A DNA stretch of 64,000 nucleotides, taken from NCBI GenBank assembly GCA_937949945.1, contig CALFEQ010000075.1, forward strand, positions 11,463 through 75,462. Direction: 5' to 3'. The notes under the pieces are model-generated. The model made no database searches and was not told where the DNA came from. It saw only the letters and a list, made by a program, of their open reading frames with translations. Each line of letters opens with the position of its first letter. The stretch's first letter is position 1. Source of the DNA: an uncultured Myxococcales bacterium. Lineage in GTDB: Bacteria > Myxococcota_A > Polyangia > Polyangiales > Polyangiaceae. A program made the position numbers and the translations under genes. Positions 35,163-46,200 of the stretch are shown here, in pieces.

Positions 35163-35602
35163 CCACGCTCATGAAGACGCAGCCGATCGATCCCCATCTT
35201 CGTACCGAGGACCTCCACGAGGCGACGCCCCGCCTGGGCGCCTACCGCGTCAGCGGCGACCTCGAGGTCCGATGCAAGGAGCTCGAGCAGGAGCTGATGG
35301 AGCTCCGCGCCCAGTACCGTGAAGCCGACCTCGCGCGCTGGCGCGCGCTGAGGAGCGCCCGCGAGTACAAAGCGCGCGTACAGGCGAAGATGGTCGTGTC
35401 GTCGGCGGGGCTCGGCGCCGCGATCGCCAGCGTGGTGGCGCTGGCGCTCTACCTGTTCGGCGTCGTCACCATCCCGTGGTGCCTGCTGGCGATCGTCGCC
35501 TCCGGACCCCTCGTCCGTGTCGTCCAGGACGTGCGGAAGGCCGGCATCGACGACAACTTCCCGGACGCGCCGCCGCCGCGGATGATCTACGGAGGAAGGT
35601 GA
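35159..35602 (+). CDS. Small membrane protein with coiled coil
   Basis: 147 residues. A hydrophilic start is followed by a likely coiled coil (DLEVRCKELEQELMELRAQ) and two adjacent hydrophobic segments at about residues 78-118 (SSAGLGAAIASVVALALYLF and IPWCLLAIVASG). The ATG overlaps the upstream stop (ATGA), so it is made together with the 338-residue protein. Function is unknown. Confidence 0.65.
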   Translation: MTTLMKTQPIDPHLRTEDLHEATPRLGAYRVSGDLEVRCKELEQELMELRAQYREADLARWRALRSAREYKARVQAKMVVSSAGLGAAIASVVALALYLFGVVTIPWCLLAIVASGPLVRVVQDVRKAGIDDNFPDAPPPRMIYGGR

Positions 35603-35623
35603 TCTCGTCGTCGGCGTGAGCCG

Positions 35624-37408
35624 TCACGCCGCGACGAGGCCCCGCGTCTGCCGGGCGACGAGCTGGGCGTAGAGACCGCGTGCGCGGAGGAGCTCGTCGT
35701 GGGAGCCGATCTCGACGATCTCGCCGCGCTGCATGACGACGATGCGGTCGGCCTCCGTCACCGTGGAGAGGCGGTGGGCGATGATGAACGTCGTGCGGCC
35801 CGCGCGGAGGCGCTGGAGGGCTTCGCGGACGGCGTCTTCGCTCTCGGCGTCGAGGGCGCTCGTCGCCTCGTCGAGGATGAGGATGGGAGCGTCCTTGAGC
35901 AGCGCGCGCGCGATGGCGATGCGCTGGCGCTCGCCGCCGGAGAGCTTGGCGCCGCGCTCGCCCACGCGCGTGTCGTAGCCGTGCTCGAGCGCCATGATGA
36001 AGTCGTGCGCGTTCGCGGCGCGCGCGGCGGCTTCGACCTCGCGCTGCGAGGCGCCGGGGCGGCCGAAGAGGATGTTGTCGCGTACGGTGTCGTCGAACAG
36101 GACGCCGTCCTGGAGCACGACGCCGATGCGCTTGCGCAGTGAGCGCTGCTTGAAGGTACGGATGTCCTGCCCGTCGATGAGGATGCGTCCGCTCGTCGGA
36201 TCGTAGAGGCGCTGGAGGAGGGCGAGCAGCGTGCTCTTGCCGGCGCCGCTCGGTCCCACGAGCGCGATCGTCTCGCCCTGGCGCACGTGGAGATCGATGT
36301 CGCGGAGGATCGGCTTGCCCTCCCGATAGGCGAAGCTGACGCGCTCGAACGTCACCGTGCCGTGCACGCGGGAGAGCTCGCGCGCGTCCTCGGCGTCGGG
36401 GAGGCCATCGCGCGCGTGGAGGATGTCCGTCACGACCTCGGCGGAGACGGTCCCTTTCCGGATCGTCTGGTACATGCCCGTGAGCGCCTGCACGGGCTGG
36501 AAGACGCCGCCGACGTAGCCGAGGAAGGCGACGAGCGTGCCGAGCGTGATCTCGTTCCGGACGACGAGGAGCGCGCCGGCACCGATCGCGACCACGCGCG
36601 CGAGGCCCATCACGGCGTTCTTCGCGAGCGTCGTGCGCGCGTCCGTCGCGACGCCGCGGAGGACGCGTTCGTTGGCCTCGCGGACGCCGTGGAGGAAGCG
36701 GCTCTTCTCGTCGTCCTCCTTCACGAAGCTCTTCACGACGGCGATGCCGCTCAAGACCTCGTTGAGCCTCGCGAACAGGCGCGTCCACCTCCCCATGAGC
36801 TCGCGCTCGCGCTCCATCTGCTCCTTCGACGCGCGCGCGCCGAGGATGGCCGGGAGCGGGGCGAAGACGGCGACGACGACGGCGAGGCGCCAGTCGAGGT
36901 GGAACATGAGCGCCGCCGACGAGACCAGATAGACGAGCGCCGGGACGAGGTGGAAGGCGACGTCCGTGAACGCCGTCATCACGCCGGTGATGCCGCGCTC
37001 CACCCGCGTCATCACGGCGCCGACGCTCTCGCCGCGGTGGTGCGAGAGCGGCAGCGTGTGCAGTCGGTCGATGGTCGCCTCGAGCAGGTCGAAGTTGGCG
37101 GCGAGGCGGACGCGCCAAAGGGAGTGATCGAGCAGCGCCGCGAGCGCCTCGCGTGCCAGGAGCGCCGCCGCGAGCCCCAAGAGCGGCACGGCGATCACGA
37201 GCAGGGAGGAGCCAGGGGCGCCGGCGACCGCGTCGAAGATCCGCTTGTAGAGGAGCGGCTCGCATGCGGAGAGGAGCGCCGTCGCGAAGGCGATCGCGAG
37301 GGCGCACGCGAGGCGGTGCCGGTGAGGCCCGAAGAACGATGCGATGACGGCGATGGGCAACGGCGAGCGACGAACGCGTTGCAAGGCGCGGGGACTTTGC
37401 CACCGCAT
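35624..37408 (-). CDS. MsbA-like ABC exporter half-transporter
   Basis: 594 residues, normal for a TMD-NBD half-transporter. Six hydrophobic segments fill residues 20-310. The nucleotide-binding domain has Walker A GPSGAGKST (about 382-390), the signature KLSGGERQR, Walker B APILILDEATSALD and the H-loop IIAHRLSTV. It works as a dimer exporting lipids, glycolipids or hydrophobic compounds. It lies 2.7 kb upstream of the glycan operon on the same strand, with three plus-strand genes between, so a link is only possible. The start MRWQSP was chosen for family length. Confidence 0.9.
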   Translation of the reverse strand: MRWQSPRALQRVRRSPLPIAVIASFFGPHRHRLACALAIAFATALLSACEPLLYKRIFDAVAGAPGSSLLVIAVPLLGLAAALLAREALAALLDHSLWRVRLAANFDLLEATIDRLHTLPLSHHRGESVGAVMTRVERGITGVMTAFTDVAFHLVPALVYLVSSAALMFHLDWRLAVVVAVFAPLPAILGARASKEQMERERELMGRWTRLFARLNEVLSGIAVVKSFVKEDDEKSRFLHGVREANERVLRGVATDARTTLAKNAVMGLARVVAIGAGALLVVRNEITLGTLVAFLGYVGGVFQPVQALTGMYQTIRKGTVSAEVVTDILHARDGLPDAEDARELSRVHGTVTFERVSFAYREGKPILRDIDLHVRQGETIALVGPSGAGKSTLLALLQRLYDPTSGRILIDGQDIRTFKQRSLRKRIGVVLQDGVLFDDTVRDNILFGRPGASQREVEAAARAANAHDFIMALEHGYDTRVGERGAKLSGGERQRIAIARALLKDAPILILDEATSALDAESEDAVREALQRLRAGRTTFIIAHRLSTVTEADRIVVMQRGEIVEIGSHDELLRARGLYAQLVARQTRGLVAA

Positions 37409-37525
37409 CGCGCGATCGTCGTGTCCTTCTTGCGGCGGAGCTGGACGCGGGCGACGGGTCGTGAGGGCGCTCGCGCTGCACGCGCGGAGAGCGCGTGCGG
37501 TCGAGCTCGCGTGTAACATCGAAGG

Positions 37526-37843
37526 ATGCTTCGCCGCGTGCTCGTAGCGATGGTCGTGCTCGGCATGACGGTCGTGTCCTGCCGTCAGGAGCAGGTGAAC
37601 GGTCCGTGCGGCGGGCTCCTCGACGGCGTGTGCTCGAGCTCGATGATGTGCGTGACCGTGGGCGGGACGACGGACAAGGTGAGGAGCATCTGCGTGAAGC
37701 GCTGTGAGGCGTCGACCCTCGATTGCCCCCCGCCCGGCTGCTGCCCGTCGGGGTCGTCGTGCTGCCCGGTCGATCTCGTCTCGAAGCGCGTCGCGACGTC
37801 CGACCAGAGCGGGATCGACTGGTTCTGCATCCCCGACGCGTAG
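37526..37843 (+). CDS. Small Cys-rich lipoprotein
   Basis: 105 residues. The signal peptide MLRRVLVAMVVLGMTVVSC ends in a lipobox cysteine at 19. The mature part has eleven further cysteines, with clusters PPPGCCPSGSSCCPVD and WFCIPDA, probably a disulphide knot. It resembles many short lipoproteins in this lineage; the role is unknown. It is divergent from the ABC exporter. Confidence 0.75.
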   Translation: MLRRVLVAMVVLGMTVVSCRQEQVNGPCGGLLDGVCSSSMMCVTVGGTTDKVRSICVKRCEASTLDCPPPGCCPSGSSCCPVDLVSKRVATSDQSGIDWFCIPDA

Positions 37844-37950
37844 AGCGCCGAGAAGCCTCGCGCCGGCGCGGCGCTGATCGCGCGGTCTTGCCACGACTTT
37901 TCCGTGCTGGTTGACGCCCTGCCGCGAGGAGACGACGCTGGCACGGCCCC

Positions 37951-39168
37951 ATGCCTCGCAACGTCGTCTTCGTAGCGCCCTTTCCGACCGACCCCACGCT
38001 GCGCTTCCTCCGTGCCGTCTCGAAGCTCGACGACGTGCGCTTGCTCGGCGTCGTCCACACGCCGCCCTCGGGGGACGACGCGCGCCTGTTCCACGATTAC
38101 GTGCGGGTCACGCAGCCGCTCGAGGTGCAGGACACGATCGACGGCGTCGAGGTCCTGCGGCGGCGTCACGGCGAGCCCTACCGCATCATCGGCATCCTCG
38201 AGGCGATGATGGTGCAGCTCGCGCAAGCCCGCGAGCACTTCGGCGTGAAGGGGACGCCGGTGAAGACGGCGACGCTCTTCCGCGACAAGTCGATGATGAA
38301 GGACGCCCTCCGCGCGGCGGGGCTGCCGGTGGCGCGTCACAAGCTGATCGAGTCCGAGGCGGACGCGCGCGCGTTCGCGGAGGAGGTCGGCTTCCCGATC
38401 GTCCTCAAGCCGCCGGCGGGGATGGGCGCGCGCTCGACGTTCCGCGTGAGCTCCACGAGCGAGCTCGCCGACGCGCTCGCCGGGATGCGCATCGGGCCCG
38501 GCTCGCCGGTGCTCGCCGAGGAGATGCTGCAGGGGAAGGAGCACACGCTCGAGACGATCACCATCGGCGGGGTGCCACGCACGTTCTCCTTCGCGCGCTA
38601 CTACCCCGGCTGCCTCGAGGTGCTCGAGAACCCGTGGATCCAGTGGGCGTGCATCCTCCCGCGCGAGCTCGACACGCCGCTCTACGCGAAGGCCAAGGAG
38701 CTCGGCATCGCGGCCATCCGCGCGCTCGGCCTCGAGGACGGGATGACGCACATGGAGTGGTACGAGAAGCCCGACGGCTCGATCGTGATCGGCGAGATCG
38801 CGCAGCGTCCGCCGGGGCCGCAGCTCTGTCACATGACGGGCGTCGTCCACGACATCGACATCTATCGCGCGTGGGCGCGCGCCGTGGTCGACGGCGAGCT
38901 CGACGCTCCGTGGGAGCGCAAGTACGCCGCGGGCACGGCGTTCATCCGCGGCATGGGGCGCGGCCGCGTCGCCGCGATCACCGGCGTGCGCGAGACGCAC
39001 GCGGCGGTCGCGCCGTGGCTCGTCGAAGCGAAGCTCCCGGACATCGGCGCGCCCAAGGGCGCGAGCTACGAGGGCGACGGCTACGTCATGGTCCGTCACG
39101 AGAGCACCGAGAAGGTCAAGGAGCTCATCAAGACGATCGTCGAGACGATCAAGATCCACTACGCGTGA
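37951..39168 (+). CDS. ATP-grasp family ligase
   Basis: 405 residues. An N-terminal PreATP-grasp region is followed by the ATP-grasp core: LFRDKSMMKDALRAAGLPVA, FPIVLKPPAGMGARSTFRV with the ATP lysine, VLAEEMLQGKEHTLETITI and HMEWYEKPDGSIVIGEIAQRP, ending the metal site near residue 275. Members join a carboxylate to an amine or thiol using ATP. No neighbouring gene names the substrate. The VanW-family gene follows 57 bp later on the same strand. Confidence 0.85.
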   Translation: MPRNVVFVAPFPTDPTLRFLRAVSKLDDVRLLGVVHTPPSGDDARLFHDYVRVTQPLEVQDTIDGVEVLRRRHGEPYRIIGILEAMMVQLAQAREHFGVKGTPVKTATLFRDKSMMKDALRAAGLPVARHKLIESEADARAFAEEVGFPIVLKPPAGMGARSTFRVSSTSELADALAGMRIGPGSPVLAEEMLQGKEHTLETITIGGVPRTFSFARYYPGCLEVLENPWIQWACILPRELDTPLYAKAKELGIAAIRALGLEDGMTHMEWYEKPDGSIVIGEIAQRPPGPQLCHMTGVVHDIDIYRAWARAVVDGELDAPWERKYAAGTAFIRGMGRGRVAAITGVRETHAAVAPWLVEAKLPDIGAPKGASYEGDGYVMVRHESTEKVKELIKTIVETIKIHYA

Positions 39169-39225
39169 GCGCGACGCGTGGGCACCGCCTCGCGCGGGCC
39201 GCGCCGATGTGCAAGACATAGAGGC

Positions 39226-40194
39226 ATGCACCTCTCCCGACGCCAGGCTCTCGCGGGCGTGCTCGCCGGGGTCGTCTTCGTGCCGAGTTTCGCTCGGGCG
39301 GAGAACGGCGCGCCGGCGCGGGTGGTGCTCGGTCGGTTCACGACGACGTATCCGTTCGACAAAGAGCACAAAGCGCGCGCCTTCAACGTCGAGCTCGCGG
39401 CGGGCGCGATCGACGGCGTGGTGATCCCTGGGGGCGGCGTCTTCTCGTTCAACGAGGCCGTCGGCGAGCGCACCGCGGCGTTCGGCTACGAGAAGGCGGT
39501 CGTGATCCGCGACGGGATGATCGCCGAGGGCTCGGGCGGCGGTGCGTGCCAGGTGGCCTCGACGCTCCACGCAGCGGCGCTGCTCGCCGGGCTCGAGATC
39601 GTGCGTCGCGCGGCGCATTCGCGTCCGAGCGCGTACATCCGGATGGGCCTCGACGCGACCGTGTCGCTCGGCGGCCCCGGCCCCGAGATCGACCTCCGGA
39701 TCAAGAACCCGACGCCCAGGCCGGTGACGATCCACGCCCGCGCCGGCCGTGGCTCGCTCGAGGTCTGGATCGACGCCCCTTCGGGCGAGCGTCCCAGCGT
39801 CACGGTGACGAGCGAGATCGTCGAGCGGATCCCGTTCGAGCGCGTGGTCCAGCGGGACAAGCGCGCCCGAGACGGCGTCGTGGTCGTGAAGGCGTTCGGG
39901 ATCCCCGGCTACCGCGTGCGCCGTACGCGCGAGGTCCGGAGCGCCGACGGAACCGTTCGGCGCGACGTACGCATCGACGTGTACTCGCCGGTGACCGAGA
40001 TCGTGCAGGTCTCGCCCGCGTTCGACGAAGCGCGCGTGCCCGAACGGCTCGCGCTGCTGGACTCCGACGAAGCACGCGGAAAGCCGAGCTCGCCGGACGA
40101 CCCGCTCGTCGTCGTCGAGCCGTCCGCCGTCCGCCCGGTGCTCGTGCAGCTCCGGCCGTCGAAGGTGGTGACGATCGACAACGGCGCGCGCTGA
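39226..40194 (+). CDS. VanW-family exported protein
   Basis: 322 residues. The N-terminus LSRRQALAGVLAGVVFVPSF looks like a Tat-type signal (RR followed by hydrophobic residues). The VanW domain covers the centre: GGGVFSFNEAVGERTAAFGYEKA, SGGGACQVASTLHAAALLAGL and RMGLDATVSLG. VanW proteins occur in some vancomycin-resistance clusters, but most are chromosomal envelope proteins of unknown function. The start at ATG 39226 fits the signal peptide; a hairpin terminator follows. Confidence 0.85.
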   Translation: MHLSRRQALAGVLAGVVFVPSFARAENGAPARVVLGRFTTTYPFDKEHKARAFNVELAAGAIDGVVIPGGGVFSFNEAVGERTAAFGYEKAVVIRDGMIAEGSGGGACQVASTLHAAALLAGLEIVRRAAHSRPSAYIRMGLDATVSLGGPGPEIDLRIKNPTPRPVTIHARAGRGSLEVWIDAPSGERPSVTVTSEIVERIPFERVVQRDKRARDGVVVVKAFGIPGYRVRRTREVRSADGTVRRDVRIDVYSPVTEIVQVSPAFDEARVPERLALLDSDEARGKPSSPDDPLVVVEPSAVRPVLVQLRPSKVVTIDNGAR

Positions 40195-40210
40195 GCGCGG
40201 CGAGCCGATG

Positions 40211-40238
40211 CGCGCGCCGGGCTCGGGCCCGACGCGCG
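40211..40238. terminator. Bidirectional hairpin between VanW and alpha-2-macroglobulin genes
   Basis: CGCGCGCCGGGC and GCCCGACGCGCG pair at 11 of 12 positions around the tetraloop TCGG. The hairpin sits between two convergent stop codons (40194 and 40244) and is followed on the plus strand by TCGTTTC. It probably terminates both genes. Confidence 0.6.
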
Positions 40239-40243
40239 TCGTT

Positions 40244-43200
40244 TCACTGCTTCGGACGCACCGCGAGCGTCGTCGCGGCCGTGCGGCCGAAGACCTCCGG
40301 CTCGTACATCGCCTCGATGCGCGTCGGCGGCATGACGAACGTGCCGATCGACGTCGCGCGCGCGAGGTAGCGCACGCGGTACATGCCCGGCTCGATCGCG
40401 TCGAAGGCCGTGATCACGCGATCGTCGCGCACCTCGCGCCGCGACTTCGCGGTGCGGAAGGTCGTGCCGAGCCACGTCGCCTTCGGGTCGAGCTTCTTCG
40501 CCTCCGCGTCGCGGTGCGCCTGCGAGGTCGTGTCGAGGTCGTAGTCGAGGGCCTCGAGGCCGGCCGGGAGCGGATCGTCGAGGATGATGTGCTCGCGCGG
40601 CTCCGCCGATTCGAAGAGGAGGTCGACGATGACGAGGTCTCCGGCGGTCACCGCGTCGGCGGAGCGCTTGGGGACGACCGGCAGGGCGTCGGCGACGGCG
40701 GTGGCCGGGACCGAGCGGACGTACTTCGTGACGAAGAGCCCCTCGTCGCGAGGCTTCGCCGGCAGGTTGGCCGTCGCGTACGCGAGCTTCGCCGACCAGA
40801 ACGCGGTGCCGCCGCCGCGTGCCTCGAACGTCAGCGTCGGGCCTCGCGCGAGGAGGGTGTCCGCGGACACGAAGACCTTGTCCTCGCGAAGCGTGTTCGC
40901 GGGGAACTTGCTCGAGAGGAGCTCCTTGCCGCCGAGTGAGGTGGTCACCTCGAGCGCGCCCTGACCGGCCTCTTGCAGACGCCGGTAGTCCGCGAGCGCG
41001 AGGAGGGCCCACGCGTCTTCCTGCGTCGTGCGCCAGGCGCCGTTCGGTTGGCGCATCGCGAGGAGACGCCGTGCGAGGCGGGCCGCGAGCGGATGCTTCG
41101 GGTTCACGGCGAGCAGCGCGCGCAGGACCATCGCTTGCGTCCGCGCCGGCGACTCGAGCATCGCACCGTAGCGATCGGTCTCCGCCTCGTCGACGTCGAT
41201 GCCGTTCGGGCCGACGCGCAGGCGAGACTCGATCTCTTGCGCGAACGACTTGATCTGGGCCTCGCTCATCCGGGCCTTCGCCATCGCGTGGAGGAGGGCG
41301 GCCTGCGCGAACAGCCGCTGGCCGCCGCGCGCGTCGTAGAGCAGGTTGATGGCTCCGGGGTTCGGCGCGCCGAGCGTCGCGAGCGTGTCCGCGATGAGCG
41401 CCGCGCTCGCGTAGTCGATCTTCCTCGCCGTCTCCGCCCTCTCGCGCGCCTCGGCCGGCGTGAGGTCGGTGTCGGTGGAATCGGTCGCTTCTTGCACGGG
41501 CTTTGCCAGCCGTCGCGTGGCCCCATTGAGCGCCGCGACGAGGTACATGCGGCCCACTTCGAGCACGTCCTTCGGGACGTAGCGGTTCTTCTCCGCCGCG
41601 CCCGCGAGGGCGAGCATCACGTAGGCGCTGAGCCACGGCTCCGACGGGGTCTTGTCCCAGAAGCCGAAGCCGCCGTCGTAGTTCTGGCGTCTGACGAGGG
41701 CCCCGACGCTCGCGTCGATCGCACCGTTGATGTCCTTCGACACGAGGGCGTTGCTCGCCTTCACGAGGTCGGTCATCGCGACGAGCGGCAAGAGCTTGCT
41801 CGTGATCTGCTCGGTGCACCCGTACGGGTAGTCCATCAAGTGGTCGATCGTCATCCCGAGCCCGACGAGCGCGCTCGACGCGACGCGGACGTCGAGGCCG
41901 CCGTAGTCGGGCCGGATCGCGGAGAGATCGCCGAGCGCGACCGCGGCGTCGCCCGTCGTCTCGCCGTAGACGACGCTCGACTCGACGCTCACGGGCAGCT
42001 CGACGCGGCGCTTCACCTCGACCCTGTCCGCGTCGGCGCCGGAGCGTGCCTCGAACGTCAGCAACGCGTCGCCCGGTGCGGTGGCCTTCACCGGGAAGCG
42101 CACCTCCATCTGACCGCCGCGCGGCATCGTGACGGTGCGCGTGTTCGGTCCCACGATCGCGAGGCCCTTGGCGTCGAGCTTCACGTTCACCTGCATCGAG
42201 CCGGCGGGCGTCTTCTCGTCCGCCTTGGACGAGAGGACGACGCTCGCCTCGAGCGAGTCGCCGACGCGGAGGAGGCGCGGGAGCGCGGGACGCGCCATCA
42301 AGCGGCGGTAGGTCGTGAGCTTCGACTCGCCCGAGCCGAAGCGATCGTCGGCCGCCGCGGCGACCGCCATGATGCGGAAGGTCGTCAGGTTGTCGGGCAG
42401 CTTGAAGGTGAAGCGAGCGCGTCCCGACTTGTCCGTCTTGCGGCCGGCCTCGAAGTACGCGGTCGTGCGGAAGTCCGCGCGCGTGAGGCCCGAGCCGTCG
42501 CCGCCGTCGTCGCCCTTGTCGTAGGCGTCACGGGCGCTCGAGAGCTGGTACTCGAAACCGAGCGAGGGGAGGCGCTCACCCGCCTTCATCGGCAGGATGC
42601 GCGCCAGCTTCTCGCGGTTGTCGATCGTGAACGTCCGCAGCTCCCGCCGCCGGACGAACGCCGGGAGCGGGTCGGGCGTCTTGTAGCTCGTGAGCGCGAG
42701 GACGCCTTCGTCGACGACGTAGAACGTCAGCGCGGTCTCGACGGGCTTGCCGGTGCGGTCCTTGACGAGGACGTCGGCCTCGACCGTGTTCCCGGGCTGG
42801 TACTCGGCCTTCGGCGTCGTGATCGTGACGTCGAGACGTCGTGCGTCCTGGTTCACCGCGAGCTCGGTCCAGCCGAAGCGGAAGTCGGGGCCGCCGAGAT
42901 CGGGCCCCGTGGCGGGCGGCGCCTGTACGCGCCCGCGGATCGCGACGACGCTCACGTACGCGTTCGGGTACATCTCCGGGCGCACCGGCACCTCGACGAT
43001 CGGGAGCGGTCCCTGGATCGGGACCACGTTCCGCCAGAGGACGCCGTTGCGCTCGACGGTGACGAGGGCGTGGCCCTCCTTGAACGGGCTCTGCAGCGCG
43101 ACCTTCGCCGTCTCGCCGACCTCGTACGCCTTCTTGTTCGGCTCGAGCTTGATCGCGTGGCGGTTGTCCGCCGGCCACGCGGGCGCCGCCGTCGGGCTGT

Positions 43201-46200
43201 CCTCGGTGCCGTAGACGAACGTGCTCGCGCGCACGGTGTTGCGCCGCGCGTCGCTCGCGGTGGCGCGCAGGATGAAGTAGCCGGCGCGCGGAACCCTGAG
43301 GTCGCAGGTCCCCGTGGTGGCCGTCGTCGTGGCGTCGCACTGAGCGACCACGGTGTCCTGCGCCTTGCTCGAGCGCTGCGTGCGCCCGTCGGGCTGCTCG
43401 CCGACGATCGACGTCCAGCGCCGCTCGACGAGCTCCACCTTCACCTTCACGCCCGGCTTCCGGACGCCGTTCGGATCCACGGCGGCGACCTCCGCGCGAA
43501 GCGGAGCGCCGACCGCGACGAAGCGATCCTTCGGCATCCGGAGCGCGACGTAGAACTCGCCCGGGTGGACCAGCACGCTCGTGCGCGCGGAGACCGTGTT
43601 GCGCGAGAGATCCTGCACCTCGGCGTCGAAGAGGACGCGCTCGGGCCTGCGCTGATCGTCGAAGGAGAGCGGGACCTTGCGCTCGAAGCGCCCGCGCGCG
43701 TCGAGCTCGCCGTCTTGGCTGTCGATCTGATCGGCGGAGGGCGGCTCGTCGGGGTAGTCGTCGGTGAAGGAGTCGTCCGTGACGGTGAAGCCCGTGACGT
43801 TCGGCGGCGTGAACGGGACCTCCTGGCGCGACACCGTCGTCGTGACCGCGGCGCCCTGCATGGGCGCGCCGTAGAGGTAGTCGCCCTGGACCGAGAAGGT
43901 CGCGGTGTCGCCGCGCACGTAGAACGGCTTGTCCGCCTCGACGGCGACCTTGAACTCGTTGGGCTTGTACTCGAGGACGCGGATCTCGTGGCGGAAGACG
44001 CCCGGCTGCGTCGTGTTCGACTTGCCGCCGGGCAAGGCGGTCGCCACGATCGCGGCGGTTCCGATCGGCGCCGTCTTCGGGATCGGCACGTCGAGCGAGA
44101 ACGTCCCGAAGTCGTCGCACTTCGCGCGTCCGTCGAAGATGGGCTCCTCGTTGCGGTCCATGAGCTGGACGCGAAGCTCGCGGCCTGCCACGGTCCGCGT
44201 GCCGCCGCCCTCGACGACGCGCACGATCCCCGCGACCTTCGCGGTCTCGCCGGGGCGGAAGACCCCGCGGTCCGCGAACAGCATGCCGGCCCAGCGGCCC
44301 TCCTTCGAGAGGAGCTGGAAGCCGGAGACGAGGCGCGTCTCGACGTCGGACTTCTGGATCTTGGAGATCGTCCAGTCGTCCCCGGAGCGCACGACGATGG
44401 CGGCGTCGTCGCGCACGCGAGCCGCCATGCCGTCGTCGTCGCTCGGCGTCGTCGCCTCCCTCGCGATCGGATCGAACTTGTCGATCGGGACGATGACGAG
44501 GCCCTGGGAGTCCGTCGTCCCTTCGAAGACGTCGAGCGGTGTGCCGTCCTTCACGGTCCGGATCGCGACCGTCGCTCCGCTCACGGGCTTGCCCGTCGAC
44601 AGCCGCGTCACCCAGACCAGGCTGCCGAACGGGCTCATCTTCGCGGTCACGCCGAGGTCCGTCACCGTGACGAACGACTCGGTCCTCCCGTACGACGAGG
44701 TCGTCGCGCCCGGCGGGGTGAGCAGGACGAGCGCAGGACCGAGGCCCTTCCGAGACGCGAGCGCCGCGTCGAGATCGATGAAGTCGACGACGCGCGTGTT
44801 CTGCGGCGCCTGGACCGTCTTCCACGTCGGAACCAGGCCGTTCCGCATCAGGAAGTCGGTCGTGTCTCCGCGCGCGAGCGTCCACGTGGTCGCCTGCGCC
44901 TCCGTCAGCGGCGCCGCGAGCGTGGCGTACGTCGGTATGTTGACGGCGCCGACGGGGATCTTGTGGTCGCCTCTCGCCTCGAGCACCTGCCCGACGAGGC
45001 CGAGGTCGAGCAGGTAGGGCAGCCGCTCTCGTCGCGGGCGCGAGTCGAGGTAGGTCGCGACGGGCGGGCGCGCGGGCTGGGGCTGGGGCTGGGGCGCGAC
45101 GGCGGCGGGGGGCGCGCCCGCTGCTCGGACGAGCGGAGCCTCGACGACGATGTCGAAGCTGACGTCTTTGTCGAGCTTCTGACCGTAGATGTCGCGCATC
45201 CCGGCGGTCAGCGTGACGGTGTAGCGCTCGCCGAGCTTGGGCTCGACGCCGAGCCAGTGCTCGATGGAAGGATCGATGCGCTTGGGCGCCGTCTGCGTCC
45301 CCGGCTTCGGCGCCGGGCGCAGGGGCAGCTTGCCGAGGCGGACGTGGGCCTTGAGCTCGTCGGGCGTGACGGGGTTCGACAGGACGACCTTCACGTCGCC
45401 CTTCTGCCGGCAGCGTCCCTTCGGCTCGATGCGCGGGCAGTAGAAGTCGACGAAGCGGAGCGGTCCGTGCGTCCGCATCGTCTTGGTGAACGTCTCCGCC
45501 ATCGGTCGCGGTCCGCCCGTGCCGCGGAGCGACTTGTCGATCGTGAGCTCGATTTGCCGATCGAGCGGCAGCGGCTTCTCGGGCTCGAGCACGACGACGT
45601 ACGATTCGGGGACGCGCGGCGAGGACGGCGTCGACTCGCGCGAGGCGACGACGCGGATGATCTCGCCGGGATCGCCGTCGGCGGCGAAGGCGCGGAGCTT
45701 CGCAGCGGCCTGCACGGCGCTCGGCTCGACGCTCTGATCGAACTCGACGCGGAACGCCGCGTCGCGAGGCATCGAGCGCTCGGTGACGCCCGGCGGTCCG
45801 AGCACCTTGACGGACACGACGGACGGGCCGTCGGTCGAGAACTCGTGGACGTAAGGCTGGCCCAGCGAGGAGCCGTCGAGCGCCGTGACCTCGGGCGGCA
45901 CCGTGACGACGAAGTCGTTGCCGCCGGGCAGCTCCTCGTCCGGGCTGAAGAGCAGGCCGCGCGTCCCCGTCCATCGCCACGACCCCTTCACGGGGGCGCC
46001 GGACTTCGTCTTGATGGTGACGGCGGGCACGCGCTCGTCGTCGGCCATCTCGACGGAGCGCACGCCGCGCGAGAACATCACCGTCACGCCGGACTTGCGG
46101 TCGGCGACCCGTCCCTTGGGCGCCGCGTACACGACCGCGAACGGACCGCGCGTGCGTCCCGCCGGTGCGTCCGGCGAGGACGGCGCGAGCGTCACGGTCG

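Noticed and set aside
39226..40194. VanW-family gene as a vancomycin resistance determinant
   Set aside because: No vanHAX-type ligase or dehydrogenase genes are nearby, and the family is mostly chromosomal.
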